From positions 1-64,000 of the forward strand of contig CADBWR010000019.1 in NCBI GenBank assembly GCA_902798425.1: a DNA stretch of 64,000 nucleotides. Direction: 5' to 3'. Position 1 is the stretch's first letter, and every line of letters starts with the position of its first letter. The position numbers and the translations under genes were made by a program. The DNA is from an uncultured Bacteroidales bacterium (GTDB taxonomy: Bacteria; Bacteroidota; Bacteroidia; Bacteroidales; Bacteroidaceae). Of the stretch, positions 1 to 7,737 are shown piece by piece. A model generated the notes under the pieces. The model worked only from the letters and a program-made list of their open reading frames with translations, did no database searches and was not told the origin of the DNA.

Positions 1-159
1 CGCCAACACGTCCGACTTCTTCACAGTACAGTTGCGCTGTACAATCTCTGCCAGGCGGCGGGTGTCAATCACTCCCATGGGTACCATGCGGGCATACCAT
101 TTGCCGCTGCGCTTTGTTCCTACACTCTTGTCTTGATGCAATCGAAAAAATACACTCAT
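1..159 (-). CDS. HU-like DNA-binding protein, N-terminal part (runs off the window)
   Basis: Only the first 53 codons are present: an ATG read on the minus strand at 157-159 stays open to base 1. The translation starts MSVFFRLHQDKSV and contains GKWYARMVPMG and a VKKSDV segment, which I recognise as the N-terminus of the Bacteroidales HU-like (HU-HIG type) histone-like proteins, normally about 130-180 aa. Such proteins bind and bend DNA and often sit beside VirE/DUF3987 and peptidoglycan-hydrolase genes; a cassette of that kind lies at 13.6-18.8 kb. A minus-strand -7 box at 364-371 implies a leader of about 200 nt. The C-terminal half is not visible. Confidence 0.75.
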   Translation of the reverse strand, partial: MSVFFRLHQDKSVGTKRSGKWYARMVPMGVIDTRRLAEIVQRNCTVKKSDVLA

Positions 160-363
160 TGTCTTAAGTTTTTAATGGTTAAAGTTTTAATTGGTTAATT
201 AAGCATTATGCATTAAGCATTAAGCATTGTTATTAGCCTTCTATTTGATTTTAAACAGCTGATACGGGCCCTTTATACAGCTGATAATTTCGCGTATTAG
301 GCTGTCTCAGAGCTGGCTTAGCCTGTCTCGCGCGACGACCGCCTTACCTTTTCTTTGACAATG

Positions 364-371
364 CAAAGTTA
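364..371 (-). promoter_or_regulatory. -7 box of the HU-like gene
   Basis: Read on the minus strand the sequence is TAACTTTG, matching the Bacteroidetes -7 consensus TAnnTTTG. It faces the HU-like gene, about 205 nt from its start codon. No other minus-strand start lies between. Confidence 0.5.
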
Positions 372-513
372 GAAAGAAAAAACGGACGTTCCAAAATTTT
401 CGCCCCAAAACCGCCATTTTTGAGGGGTATTTTTCGCCCGATTTTTACGAAAAATTCCAAAGGTCGCTCCAGCGAGGGTTTTGCTATTAAAAGGACACAT
501 TATTAGGGAGCAA

Positions 514-705
514 AAACTGGACAACTGGACTTTGGACTTTGGACTTTTTGGTGATTTTTAAAATGCAAAGACGAATATCAATAATAATATAATATTATAA
601 TATTATATTATTATTGAATTATTATATATATATGTCCTTCCATATCTGTTTTTCAATCTATTTTTTAGGAAAACGTCCAAAGTCCAAAGTCCAGATGTCC
701 AGTTT
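514..705. repeat. Interrupted inverted repeat with iterated TTTGGAC units
   Basis: Left arm 514-549 and right arm 670-705 are about 36 bp each and nearly complementary. The left arm contains AAACTGGACAACTGGAC followed by repeated TTTGGAC heptamers; the right arm is its reverse complement with a few changes (ACAAC against ACATC near the outer end). The 120-bp loop carries the AT-rich palindrome listed separately. Both arms together could extrude as a long stem or bind a protein to iterated sites. Function unknown. Confidence 0.8.
578..617. repeat. 40-bp perfect AT palindrome
   Basis: Bases 578-617 are identical to their own reverse complement. The sequence is made of ATA/AAT steps, flanked by TCAATAAT at one end and ATTATTGA at the other. 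There is no poly-T tail, so it is not an ordinary terminator. Confidence 0.85.
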
Positions 706-730
706 CAACAAATAAAAACACCTTATTTAT

Positions 731-761
731 TTTGTTATATTCCAAGGATTTTGTATCTTTG
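731..761 (+). promoter_or_regulatory. Promoter of the methyltransferase-restriction operon
   Basis: TTTG at 731-734, 19-bp spacer, TATCTTTG at 754-761. Transcription would start about 7 nt downstream, leaving a leader of roughly 17 nt before the ATG at 785. No other clear promoter lies between here and 7.4 kb, so the seven downstream genes may be one transcript. Confidence 0.75.
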
Positions 762-784
762 CGAGCTAAAGTGTAAATACGAAT

Positions 785-2125
785 ATGGCAATAAAAGATA
801 TAAAACTATCAGAGATACCTGAAGAAGTGACAGAAGACGGACTGAAGATTTATGGCCCTGCATCGTATGAGACGCAGGTTGCAGTGTTGAGCCACTATCT
901 GCATACTCTTGAAGGCAAGCACGATATAGCTTCTGGCGAAAAACGCTATGAGATCTTGGAGGCAATCCGTGACTTCATAGAATACAAGCACCAGCAGGAC
1001 AAGAAGAATCCCCTATGGAAGGATGTCAGTGACGAGGTTGTGACGATGGCAGCGGAAAGTCCGCTTGAATGCGATTTGTTCTCTGACTTCTTCAAAGTCC
1101 CCTTCCCTGCGCCTAAGAATCCCAAGTTTACCTTCATTGACTTGTTTGCTGGTATTGGCGGTTTCCGCATTGCTATGCAAGAACTTGGTGGCAAGTGTGT
1201 CTATTCTTCAGAGTTTGACGCACAGGCACAGCGAACCTACTTTGCCAACTACGGCGATATGCCGTTTGGTGACATCACTAAAGAAGTGACGAAGAGTTAT
1301 ATTCCAGATGGTTTCGATATTCTCTGTGGAGGCTTCCCATGCCAGGCTTTCTCTTTAGCAGGAAAACGTTTGGGATTCGAAGATGAAACTCGCGGTACGC
1401 TGTTCTTTGAAATAGAAGAAATCTTGCGTCGCAAGCACCCCAAGGCATTCTTCCTGGAGAATGTGAAAGGCTTGATGATTCATAAGGGAGGAAAGACCCT
1501 TCAAACGATTCTTGAGCATCTGGACGATGCTGGTTACGATGTGGTACCTCCACAAGTAGTGAATGCTATGGATTTTGGCGTGCCCCAGCATCGAGAACGT
1601 GTTTATATCATCGGCTTCCGCAAGGACTTGCATATTGACATCAACAAATTCAAATATCCAGAGCCACAGACAACTGGCGATAAACGCCCTCGTTTCCGTG
1701 ATGTTATGGAGAAGAAGGAGGTGTCTGTCAAATACTACCTCTCTACTGTATACGTAGAAACCCTTATCAGACACAAAGCACGTCATGAGGCAGCTGGTCA
1801 TGGTTTTGGTTACAAAATTATCGACCTTGATGGTGTTGCTAATGCTATCGTTGTTGGTGGTATGGGCAGGGAGTGCAACTTGATTATCGACAAGCGACTG
1901 ACCAACTTCACCCCAATTACTAATATTAAGGGTGAGGTGAATCGTGAAGGTATCCGTAAAATGACCCCACGTGAATGGGCCAGATTGCAGGGCTTCCCTG
2001 AGAACTTTAAGATTGTTGTTGCTGATGCCTCTGCCTACAAGCAGTTTGGTAACAGCGTGGCGATACCAGCCATCAAGGCAACCGCTGAAAAAGAATTGGA
2101 ATTGTTAGGACTTATAAGCGCATAA
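785..2125 (+). CDS. DNA (cytosine-5-)-methyltransferase, type II modification enzyme
   Basis: It transfers a methyl group from S-adenosylmethionine to C5 of cytosine. Conserved motifs are in order: FIDLFAGIGG (residues 117-126, cofactor binding), PCQ (185-187, C186 being the catalytic cysteine), ENV (225-227), QHRERVY, and at the C-terminus RLQGFP and QFGNSV. The first about 115 residues are an N-terminal extension outside the catalytic core. At 446 aa it is slightly long for the family. It is four bases upstream of an HpaII-like endonuclease and Vsr, so it most likely protects that enzyme's site; CCGG is inferred from the neighbour, not from this sequence. Confidence 0.93.
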   Translation: MAIKDIKLSEIPEEVTEDGLKIYGPASYETQVAVLSHYLHTLEGKHDIASGEKRYEILEAIRDFIEYKHQQDKKNPLWKDVSDEVVTMAAESPLECDLFSDFFKVPFPAPKNPKFTFIDLFAGIGGFRIAMQELGGKCVYSSEFDAQAQRTYFANYGDMPFGDITKEVTKSYIPDGFDILCGGFPCQAFSLAGKRLGFEDETRGTLFFEIEEILRRKHPKAFFLENVKGLMIHKGGKTLQTILEHLDDAGYDVVPPQVVNAMDFGVPQHRERVYIIGFRKDLHIDINKFKYPEPQTTGDKRPRFRDVMEKKEVSVKYYLSTVYVETLIRHKARHEAAGHGFGYKIIDLDGVANAIVVGGMGRECNLIIDKRLTNFTPITNIKGEVNREGIRKMTPREWARLQGFPENFKIVVADASAYKQFGNSVAIPAIKATAEKELELLGLISA

Positions 2126-2129
2126 CAAA

Positions 2130-3215
2130 ATGGCAATAACTGGAAACAAAGGAGAATGGAGTGAACTATATGCCCTGTTTCGTCTGCTAGGCGAAGGTAA
2201 AGTTCATGCAGGTGACGCTGACCTTAACAAACTTGACTTGTATTATCCCATCCTCAATATCATACGTGAGGAGAGCAAAAAATATGAATACAAGCCAAAC
2301 AAAGAGCAGAACATTGTCGTAATTGACGAGGACGGCAATGAGTATGCACGTATCTCGATGGATAAGTTCATGGAGGAATCCACAAAACTACTTGAATCCA
2401 TCAAGGGGGCAGGAAGTCAGAGAGCTTTCGAGGTTCCAGATGCAGAATGCTTCATGGGACAGATTGGATGCACAAGAATAAAGGCTCCATCACAGGACAA
2501 GGCTGATATCCACATTGTCATTCATGATATGCGTACCAACATGACCCCATTACTGGGGTTCAGCATTAAATCCCAACTTGGTAGTGCCTCTACATTACTG
2601 AATCCTGGTATGCCAACTAACATAACCTATAAAGTTGTGGGTGGTAATATGACTGATCAAGAGTTGGAGGAAATCAATGCTGTTGAGGACCATTTGCCTC
2701 GAATGCAAGCAATGTTGGACAAGGGGTACCAACTAGAATACTATGAGATAGCCCATAAGACTTTTAAGAATAACCTTCTGTTCCTTGATATGTGCATGCC
2801 AGAGTTGGTGGCCCGATGCCTCATCTTGGGTAGTATGCCTAACTTGGGCACTTCTACAAAAGAAATCGTCGAAGCTGTTGCCAAAGAGAATCCGTTTGGT
2901 TATACAGGAAACAATGTAACAGGATTTTATGAGCACAAAATGAAAGTTTTGCTTTTGGATACTGCACTTGGAATGACATCTGCAACGGAGTGGAACGGAC
3001 ATTACGATGCTAACGGAGGATACCTTGTTGTAAAGAGTGATGGCGATATTGTATGCTACCACTTCTACAATAAGAACGACGTAGAAGATTACCTCTATAA
3101 TAATACTCGTTTCGACAGAGCCAGCCGCACCCGTTATGATTTTGGAAAACTATATCGCGGTGATGATGGTGCTGTGTATATGAAATTAAATTTGCAGATT
3201 AGGTTCAAGAAATAA
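2130..3215 (+). CDS. HpaII-family type II restriction endonuclease
   Basis: The 361-aa protein begins MAITGNKGEWSELYALFRLL and continues with GDADLNKLDLYYPI and NIIREE, which I recognise as the conserved N-terminus of the R.HpaII family (about 358 aa). A middle segment, GQIGCTRIKAPSQDKADIHI, followed by GFSIKSQLG, fits a PD-(D/E)XK-like metal site (D of KADIH, then S-I-K). Its predicted job is cleavage of unmethylated CCGG. Start at 2130 leaves four bases after the methyltransferase stop; Vsr follows after two bases. The family call is from memory of the sequence, not from a search. Confidence 0.8.
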   Translation: MAITGNKGEWSELYALFRLLGEGKVHAGDADLNKLDLYYPILNIIREESKKYEYKPNKEQNIVVIDEDGNEYARISMDKFMEESTKLLESIKGAGSQRAFEVPDAECFMGQIGCTRIKAPSQDKADIHIVIHDMRTNMTPLLGFSIKSQLGSASTLLNPGMPTNITYKVVGGNMTDQELEEINAVEDHLPRMQAMLDKGYQLEYYEIAHKTFKNNLLFLDMCMPELVARCLILGSMPNLGTSTKEIVEAVAKENPFGYTGNNVTGFYEHKMKVLLLDTALGMTSATEWNGHYDANGGYLVVKSDGDIVCYHFYNKNDVEDYLYNNTRFDRASRTRYDFGKLYRGDDGAVYMKLNLQIRFKK

Positions 3216-3217
3216 GA

Positions 3218-3736
3218 ATGGACCATCTCACTCCACATCAGCGTAGCAAGAATATGGCAGCTATCCGCAATAAGGATACCAAGCCAGAAATGATTGTGCG
3301 ACGTGGGTTATGGAGAAGAGGATTCAGGTACAGACTTAATCACAAGCGTCTGCCTGGGCATCCAGACTTAGTGCTAAGGAAGTACAGGACTTGCATCTTT
3401 GTGAACGGCTGTTTCTGGCATGGCCATCTTGTGGAACTAAGCAAGATGGAAAGTTCTGCCTGTTGCAAGATACCATCTACAAACCACGACTTCTGGGTGG
3501 CTAAGATTCGTAGAAACAAGGAGCGAGATAAGGAGGAACAGAAGCTGCTGGCGGCTATGGGTTGGCACTGCATTACCGTTTGGGAGTGTGAATTGAAACC
3601 ATCAAAACTAGAAGAGACGTTGGATTCAATCGCATTCACATTAAACCACATCTGGTTGCAAGACCATCAGGCTAAAGCCGTATCTTATACAATTCTGGAG
3701 GAAGAGTTGCAAATGCAAATGGCAGCAGAAGAGTAA
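3218..3736 (+). CDS. vsr: Very short patch repair (Vsr) mismatch endonuclease
   Basis: Vsr nicks next to T:G mismatches that arise when 5-methylcytosine deaminates, starting short-patch repair. The 172-aa product has the family signatures: RSKNMAAIRNKDTKPEM near the N-terminus (residues about 9-25), then GFRYRLNHKRLPGHPDLV with the catalytic aspartate in the HPDLV stretch, FVNGCFWHGH, FWVAKIRRNKERD, and GWHCITVWECEL. Length is normal (about 140-175). Its place two bases after the endonuclease gene matches other cytosine-C5 restriction systems that carry their own Vsr. Confidence 0.93.
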   Translation: MDHLTPHQRSKNMAAIRNKDTKPEMIVRRGLWRRGFRYRLNHKRLPGHPDLVLRKYRTCIFVNGCFWHGHLVELSKMESSACCKIPSTNHDFWVAKIRRNKERDKEEQKLLAAMGWHCITVWECELKPSKLEETLDSIAFTLNHIWLQDHQAKAVSYTILEEELQMQMAAEE

Positions 3737-3748
3737 ATTGCATCTAAC

Positions 3749-5356
3749 ATGGCCAAGAAGTTTACTATAAAGAACAGCCCAGCTATAATCGCTGCAGAAA
3801 AGGCAATTGCTAATCACGAAGAGCAGGATGCCTTGGCAAATATTAATTGGCGCAAGCGATTACATTTAATGCCTTGGCAGACCTTTGCAAATGTTTCATT
3901 ACCAGATGAATATTTTAAGAGTCAGTTAGCGAAAATAGACAAACTCCAAACATTTATCAAATCATATTATCAGACGTTTTGCGACTTGTTAGCGTTGTCA
4001 AGTGACTATGACGCTAGTTCACAAGACTGTTTGCAAATCACAAGAAAAATCTCTATTAAATATTTTATTGAAGATGGAAGAATGTCACCTCTCTTTCCAA
4101 CACTGGTATCTTCGTTGCTTAACATTGCAAAAGCGGATGCACGGAAAAAAAAGACAAAAACAATGAAGGAATGGAAGGGCGCAATTGATCTATTGACAGA
4201 AGACATGTTACCACGAGATGAAAACAAAATCCAATTTTCTGCAGAAAACAATTCATTAAGGGGGGAAATATGTGAGTTGAAAGACAAACTGAATGAAATA
4301 GAAAAAACAAATAAACATAATATGATAAAGACATATACTTTTTCAAGAAAAAAGGATAAGGACGATATAGAAAGACTTCAGACTCTGAAAAGGATGATGG
4401 AAGAAGATGACGACAATGAAGTTACTGTCAGAGTTGATCCTGATGAAAAAGATGAATCTGATGATGACCACATCATCATCCCAAATCGAGGTGAAATAAC
4501 TGACAACTTTTATTCTGAGTTGACAGGAGATCGTGATATTTTGAAAAAGAAATCGCATGTGATAAATCAGCAAAGGATAATCAAAAGTATTAGAGAATCC
4601 TCAGACACTCCATTAAAGAAACTAACCGACCTGATAGCTTCTACTGCGTATGATTATACTTCGGGGTCTGCTGATACTCGGTTTGCCTTTGCCAATCTCG
4701 GCAAGAAATTCAGGGATAATAGTGCTTCTACTGCCATTGTCGATGCCATTTTGATATTTGCCGAAACGGAAGCGAAAATAGGAGTAACACGGACTGTAAG
4801 ACAGTGGTACGATACAATTACGTCTGTAGCGGATAAGATGCAACAAATAAGTGATGAGAAGTCGCAACTGAAAGCTGAGAACTTTTCTCTGAAGAACAAG
4901 GTACGAGAGTTGGAAGAACAACTGAGTGCAGCTAAGAAACGCAGTAGCCTGAAACAGGAAGAAATTGTTAGGCTGCGTAATCAAGTTTTTGTTTTGCAAA
5001 ATCAACAGCTTTCACCTGGGGTCATCTTTGACATGCTCCCAAATGACGAAGCATACAAGAAGAAAGAAAAGGCTCTTGAGGATAAAATAAAGAACCTGCA
5101 AGATGAACTTGGTAATGAAAGCGTTCCACTTTCGGTGCTTGCCGAAGGTTTAAAGGACTACGTCGCTGAGGCTGGTATCAGTAAGGCTCAAGAACTGTTC
5201 GAACGATTATGCTATATTCTGTTAAACGTCCCTGCATGGACTAAGAATGCGCCAGGACTGAAAACATTCTTCAAAAAAGCAAGAAAAGAAATGGAAGGTC
5301 GCAACATAACTATGACTGGCGAACACGCTACATACAATGAAAACAACAAAGAATAA
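3749..5356 (+). CDS. Unknown coiled-coil protein with C-terminal shared domain and MTGEHATY tail
   Basis: Not recognised. The 535-aa protein has an N-terminal helical part, charged coiled-coil stretches (about residues 170-200 and 365-420), an acidic linker (about 215-245), and a C-terminal domain (457-535) also seen in the products of 5814-6830 and 13574-14533. Shared features of that domain are a PL-x-V-x-x-E start, an ELFE-x-L helix, a W-x-K-N turn, and the tail ITMTGEHATYNENN. Two segments look like an internal duplication: AKADARKKKTKTMKEWKGAI (about 127-146) and AETEAKIGVTRTVRQWYDTI (about 338-357). It lies 12 nt after vsr in the same operon. No signal peptide or membrane span. Confidence 0.8.
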   Translation: MAKKFTIKNSPAIIAAEKAIANHEEQDALANINWRKRLHLMPWQTFANVSLPDEYFKSQLAKIDKLQTFIKSYYQTFCDLLALSSDYDASSQDCLQITRKISIKYFIEDGRMSPLFPTLVSSLLNIAKADARKKKTKTMKEWKGAIDLLTEDMLPRDENKIQFSAENNSLRGEICELKDKLNEIEKTNKHNMIKTYTFSRKKDKDDIERLQTLKRMMEEDDDNEVTVRVDPDEKDESDDDHIIIPNRGEITDNFYSELTGDRDILKKKSHVINQQRIIKSIRESSDTPLKKLTDLIASTAYDYTSGSADTRFAFANLGKKFRDNSASTAIVDAILIFAETEAKIGVTRTVRQWYDTITSVADKMQQISDEKSQLKAENFSLKNKVRELEEQLSAAKKRSSLKQEEIVRLRNQVFVLQNQQLSPGVIFDMLPNDEAYKKKEKALEDKIKNLQDELGNESVPLSVLAEGLKDYVAEAGISKAQELFERLCYILLNVPAWTKNAPGLKTFFKKARKEMEGRNITMTGEHATYNENNKE

Positions 5357-5362
5357 GAAAAT

Positions 5363-5803
5363 ATGGATAAGAATTTAATGATATTGGAATACAAGGAGTC
5401 TAAGGGTCAATGGCACTACAATATGGTGAGAAATCATAAGCCTCAGAACCAACCGGACTCATACGGATGGACCTCAATAGCCTTCACAGAAGAACGGAAG
5501 GCGAGAGTGTTTACTTACATGATGGATTGTAAGATGCATCAGCGTGAGAGAGAGGGGCTGGAACCATATCCTGCAGAGCACATCAAGAAAGAGTGGAAAT
5601 TGTTTTGCTATGTCTATAACACTATCATTAAAAACATTGACATAACAGACGAGGATAAGAAACTTGTCGCAGAACAGTTTGACTCTACCAAGACACTTGC
5701 CCGTTTGGGTCATGCAGGTTTCTCTGATGTGATGGAAGACTATGATTTGGAACCTGCAGAGAACTATAATCCATTGGATTTTATGGAGGCAAATTTTAAG
5801 TAG
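5363..5803 (+). CDS. Hypothetical protein, 146 aa
   Basis: Not recognised. It is a soluble, mixed-charge protein beginning MDKNLMILEYKESKGQWHYN, with a helical middle (KKEWKLFCYVYNTIIKNI) and an acidic C-terminus. There is no signal peptide, membrane segment or known catalytic motif. It starts six bases after the previous gene and ends ten bases before the next start, so it is very probably co-transcribed with them. Confidence 0.65.
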   Translation: MDKNLMILEYKESKGQWHYNMVRNHKPQNQPDSYGWTSIAFTEERKARVFTYMMDCKMHQREREGLEPYPAEHIKKEWKLFCYVYNTIIKNIDITDEDKKLVAEQFDSTKTLARLGHAGFSDVMEDYDLEPAENYNPLDFMEANFK

Positions 5804-5813
5804 TGTAATACCA

Positions 5814-6830
5814 ATGGATATATTTCAGATACCACGAAATCTGCTATTTGAGAATAGAAGCAGTCTTTCTGAATTTGATGTTAGAGACGAACGGTCTCTC
5901 GATAGCCACGTAGCCAATCTGCTTAGATCAGAGTTTCCTATTCGTGATGGCTTTTTAGGTATATTTAATGAGACGTATTATATATGTACGTTGGTGATGC
6001 TTGATGCATCGCCCGACTCGCATATACATGAATATCAAAGGATTGCTTCGGGAGCAACCACGCATCATGTAAGAATTAGTCCCCAAAGACGTACAAGGAT
6101 GGTATTAGGTATGGTTTATACTTACCTCAAGTGTATAGCAAGTTCTTCGGATGCCAAATATCGTAGATTTAGAGAATCTCTTTCCAGAGTAGTCGACATT
6201 GACTATGCTGTACGCAAGTCTGAATATTTGGATGATTACATACCAGATTCTGTTTTTTCTCCCAGAAGGCTTACGAAAGAAATGTTGGAAGAAGCTGATT
6301 GGAACACACTGACAAACGGTTTCCAGCCTGAGGAGGCTTTGAAAATCCAGAATTTGCTTGGAAGAAATGTGTCAGAACGGATGATGGTATTTGATGCTAT
6401 TGTCAGGGAAGCACAAAATCAGGAGATTCGTTCAAGTAAGCAGCTTGAAAAAGTACGTGCACTGAGAGAAATGAAGAACCGCCTTTCCGACCCGCGTTAC
6501 TCCTTTAGAGATGACGAGGAGGAGAAAGAAACCGATACGCAAATATCTGAAAGGGTTAATGTCATCAGCGAAAAAATAGGCGAAGCTACCGTTCCACTAA
6601 AAGTATTGGTTGAGGGTATTAAAAAACGAGCGCAACTAAAGGGACTTGATGCTGCCATGGAGCTATTTGAGCATCTGAACAATATTCTTTATGATATACC
6701 TGAGTGGCACAAAAATGTGCCAGGATTAGAAAAATACTTCATCGAGGCTCGTGAAAAACGTGAAGCAAAAGAGCGTGGTATACTGATGACAGGTGAACAC
6801 GCCACATACTACGAAAACAATAATAAGTAA
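5814..6830 (+). CDS. Unknown protein with C-terminal shared domain and MTGEHATY tail
   Basis: Not recognised. The start at 5814 (MDIFQIPRNLLFENRSS) is preferred; an earlier in-frame ATG at 5742 would overlap the previous gene by 60 bases. The 338-aa protein has a unique N-terminal half and a C-terminal domain (257-338) closely similar to the tail of the 3749-5356 product: VPLKVLVEGIKK, AMELFEHLNNIL, EWHKNVPGLEKYF, then ILMTGEHATYYENNNK. A charged linker (about 215-250) separates the halves. It ends three bases before the next gene, whose N-terminus carries the same motif. Confidence 0.75.
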   Translation: MDIFQIPRNLLFENRSSLSEFDVRDERSLDSHVANLLRSEFPIRDGFLGIFNETYYICTLVMLDASPDSHIHEYQRIASGATTHHVRISPQRRTRMVLGMVYTYLKCIASSSDAKYRRFRESLSRVVDIDYAVRKSEYLDDYIPDSVFSPRRLTKEMLEEADWNTLTNGFQPEEALKIQNLLGRNVSERMMVFDAIVREAQNQEIRSSKQLEKVRALREMKNRLSDPRYSFRDDEEEKETDTQISERVNVISEKIGEATVPLKVLVEGIKKRAQLKGLDAAMELFEHLNNILYDIPEWHKNVPGLEKYFIEAREKREAKERGILMTGEHATYYENNNK

Positions 6831-6833
6831 AGT

Positions 6834-7361
6834 ATGGGACGCAAGATTACTATGACTGGCAAGAATGCCAAATATATAGAGCATAGGGCTGCTGATGCTA
6901 CGCTTGACAATGACAGGGATATTCGTTTGGAGGGTGAAGATGCCGAGTATCAGGAGTTTGCTTATGGGCAGGCTACTCAACCCAAACAGGAAGAAAAGTC
7001 TACCGGGGATGCCTTCAAGGAGTATCAGAAAGATGCGGCTCGTAAGTTGCTAATGGATAATGCTGAGTATGTGGAGCCGATAGTGATTCCTGAGTATGCG
7101 GAGGTGACCACTCAAGCTTGTGAGGCTGCAAATACAGAAGAAATGGTCTATTCAGCATCTATCGGCGAATGCTTCCGCGTTGATAGTGAGTTTGTGCGCC
7201 AGAGTGTATCTACCGTTGTCAAAGACTACTATCTAGGTTCAGCTGCCAACCTTGCCTTAATAGAAATCACGTTGTTTGACCACAACCTGCTCCAGAAACG
7301 GAATTCCCATACAGCATTTTTTTGCGACAGGGACCTGGTACCTGTCACATTGATTTGTTGA
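6834..7361 (+). CDS. Unknown protein with repeated M-x-G-x-x-A-x-Y motifs, probably 3'-truncated
   Basis: Not recognised. It opens with MGRKITMTGKNAKYIEH, then DIRLEGEDAEYQEF, then LLMDNAEYVEP, three degenerate copies of the motif found in the tails of the two proteins encoded upstream. A helical C-terminal part (about 125-160, with VRQSVSTVVKDYYLGSAANL) is cut off after HTAFF, where the frame runs into a REP-like palindrome (7326-7346) and stops. That abrupt end suggests loss of the original 3' part. It is three bases from the previous gene. Confidence 0.6.
   Translation: MGRKITMTGKNAKYIEHRAADATLDNDRDIRLEGEDAEYQEFAYGQATQPKQEEKSTGDAFKEYQKDAARKLLMDNAEYVEPIVIPEYAEVTTQACEAANTEEMVYSASIGECFRVDSEFVRQSVSTVVKDYYLGSAANLALIEITLFDHNLLQKRNSHTAFFCDRDLVPVTLIC
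7326..7346. repeat. REP-like palindrome, copy 1
   Basis: Arms GACAGGGACC (7326-7335) and GGTACCTGTC (7337-7346) pair with one mismatch around a single base. It belongs to the same family as the palindromes at 18850-18873 and 62265-62292. It lies at the 3' end of the gene cluster and forms the last codons of the truncated gene. Confidence 0.75.
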
Positions 7362-7390
7362 TAATATCCAATTATTTGAAATGGAAATAT

Positions 7391-7413
7391 GTCAGAGACC
7401 TAGCACCTGCCAT
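7391..7413. repeat. Degenerate second copy of the REP-like palindrome
   Basis: The sequence GTCAGAGACCTAGCACCTGC and the next bases align with copy 1 at about 17 of 23 positions, keeping ACCT and CACCTG but losing the pairing. Two copies about 65 bp apart suggest duplication or repeated insertion. Confidence 0.45.
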
Positions 7414-7464
7414 AATCTAATTATGGCGAATTCGCCATTTTTATTTGAATAATACCTTATTTGT

Positions 7465-7495
7465 TTTGTAGTTTGCTCGATATTTTGTATCTTTG
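7465..7495 (+). promoter_or_regulatory. Promoter upstream of the GIY-YIG remnant and type IIG gene
   Basis: TTTG at 7465-7468, 19-bp spacer, TATCTTTG at 7488-7495. It would have served the GIY-YIG gene starting at 7581 and now is the nearest promoter for the restriction-methylase downstream. Confidence 0.7.
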
Positions 7496-7580
7496 CATAC
7501 AAAAGCAGCGAACCTGCGATAATCGTATTAGGAGAACCTAACATAAACTAACAACTAATCGAAATAAAGAATAACGAGAT

Positions 7581-7727
7581 ATGGCAGATAAACAACCTGG
7601 CTACGTTTACATACTGACTAACCCAAGCTTCAGAGAGGACTGGGTAAAGATTGGTAAGAGCTCGCGTCCTGTGGATGTGAGAAGCAAGTATTGTATCTGT
7701 AGAACTGTTCTAATAATCAACAAATGA
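7581..7727 (+). pseudogene. Truncated GIY-YIG domain protein, N-terminal remnant
   Basis: The 48-codon frame begins MADKQPGYVYILTNPSFRED and continues with WVKIGKSSRPVDVRSK, the start of a GIY-YIG nuclease-like domain (the GYVYIL and VKIGKS strands). After DVRSK it leaves the family pattern and stops at 7725-7727. The rest of the domain is missing, and the type IIG gene begins ten bases later. The promoter and a leader of about 80 nt are intact, so this looks like the stub left when the defence genes were inserted. It is too short to be an active nuclease. Confidence 0.7.
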
Positions 7728-7737
7728 CAAGTAATTT

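Larger units (their letters stand above)
160..784. other. 625-bp intergenic region with repeats and divergent promoters
   Basis: No credible gene. It holds, in order: a heptamer-type tandem repeat (about 203-231, GCATTAA variants), the long leader and minus-strand promoter of the HU-like gene, a long interrupted inverted repeat (514-549 with 670-705) enclosing a 40-bp perfect palindrome (578-617), and the plus-strand promoter of the methyltransferase operon (731-761). The middle is very AT-rich. Confidence 0.8.

Noticed and set aside
5742-5813. Upstream extension of the 338-aa gene to an ATG at 5742
   Set aside because: It would overlap the previous gene by about 60 bases and encodes a tryptophan- and isoleucine-rich stretch unlike the rest; the ATG at 5814 gives normal spacing.
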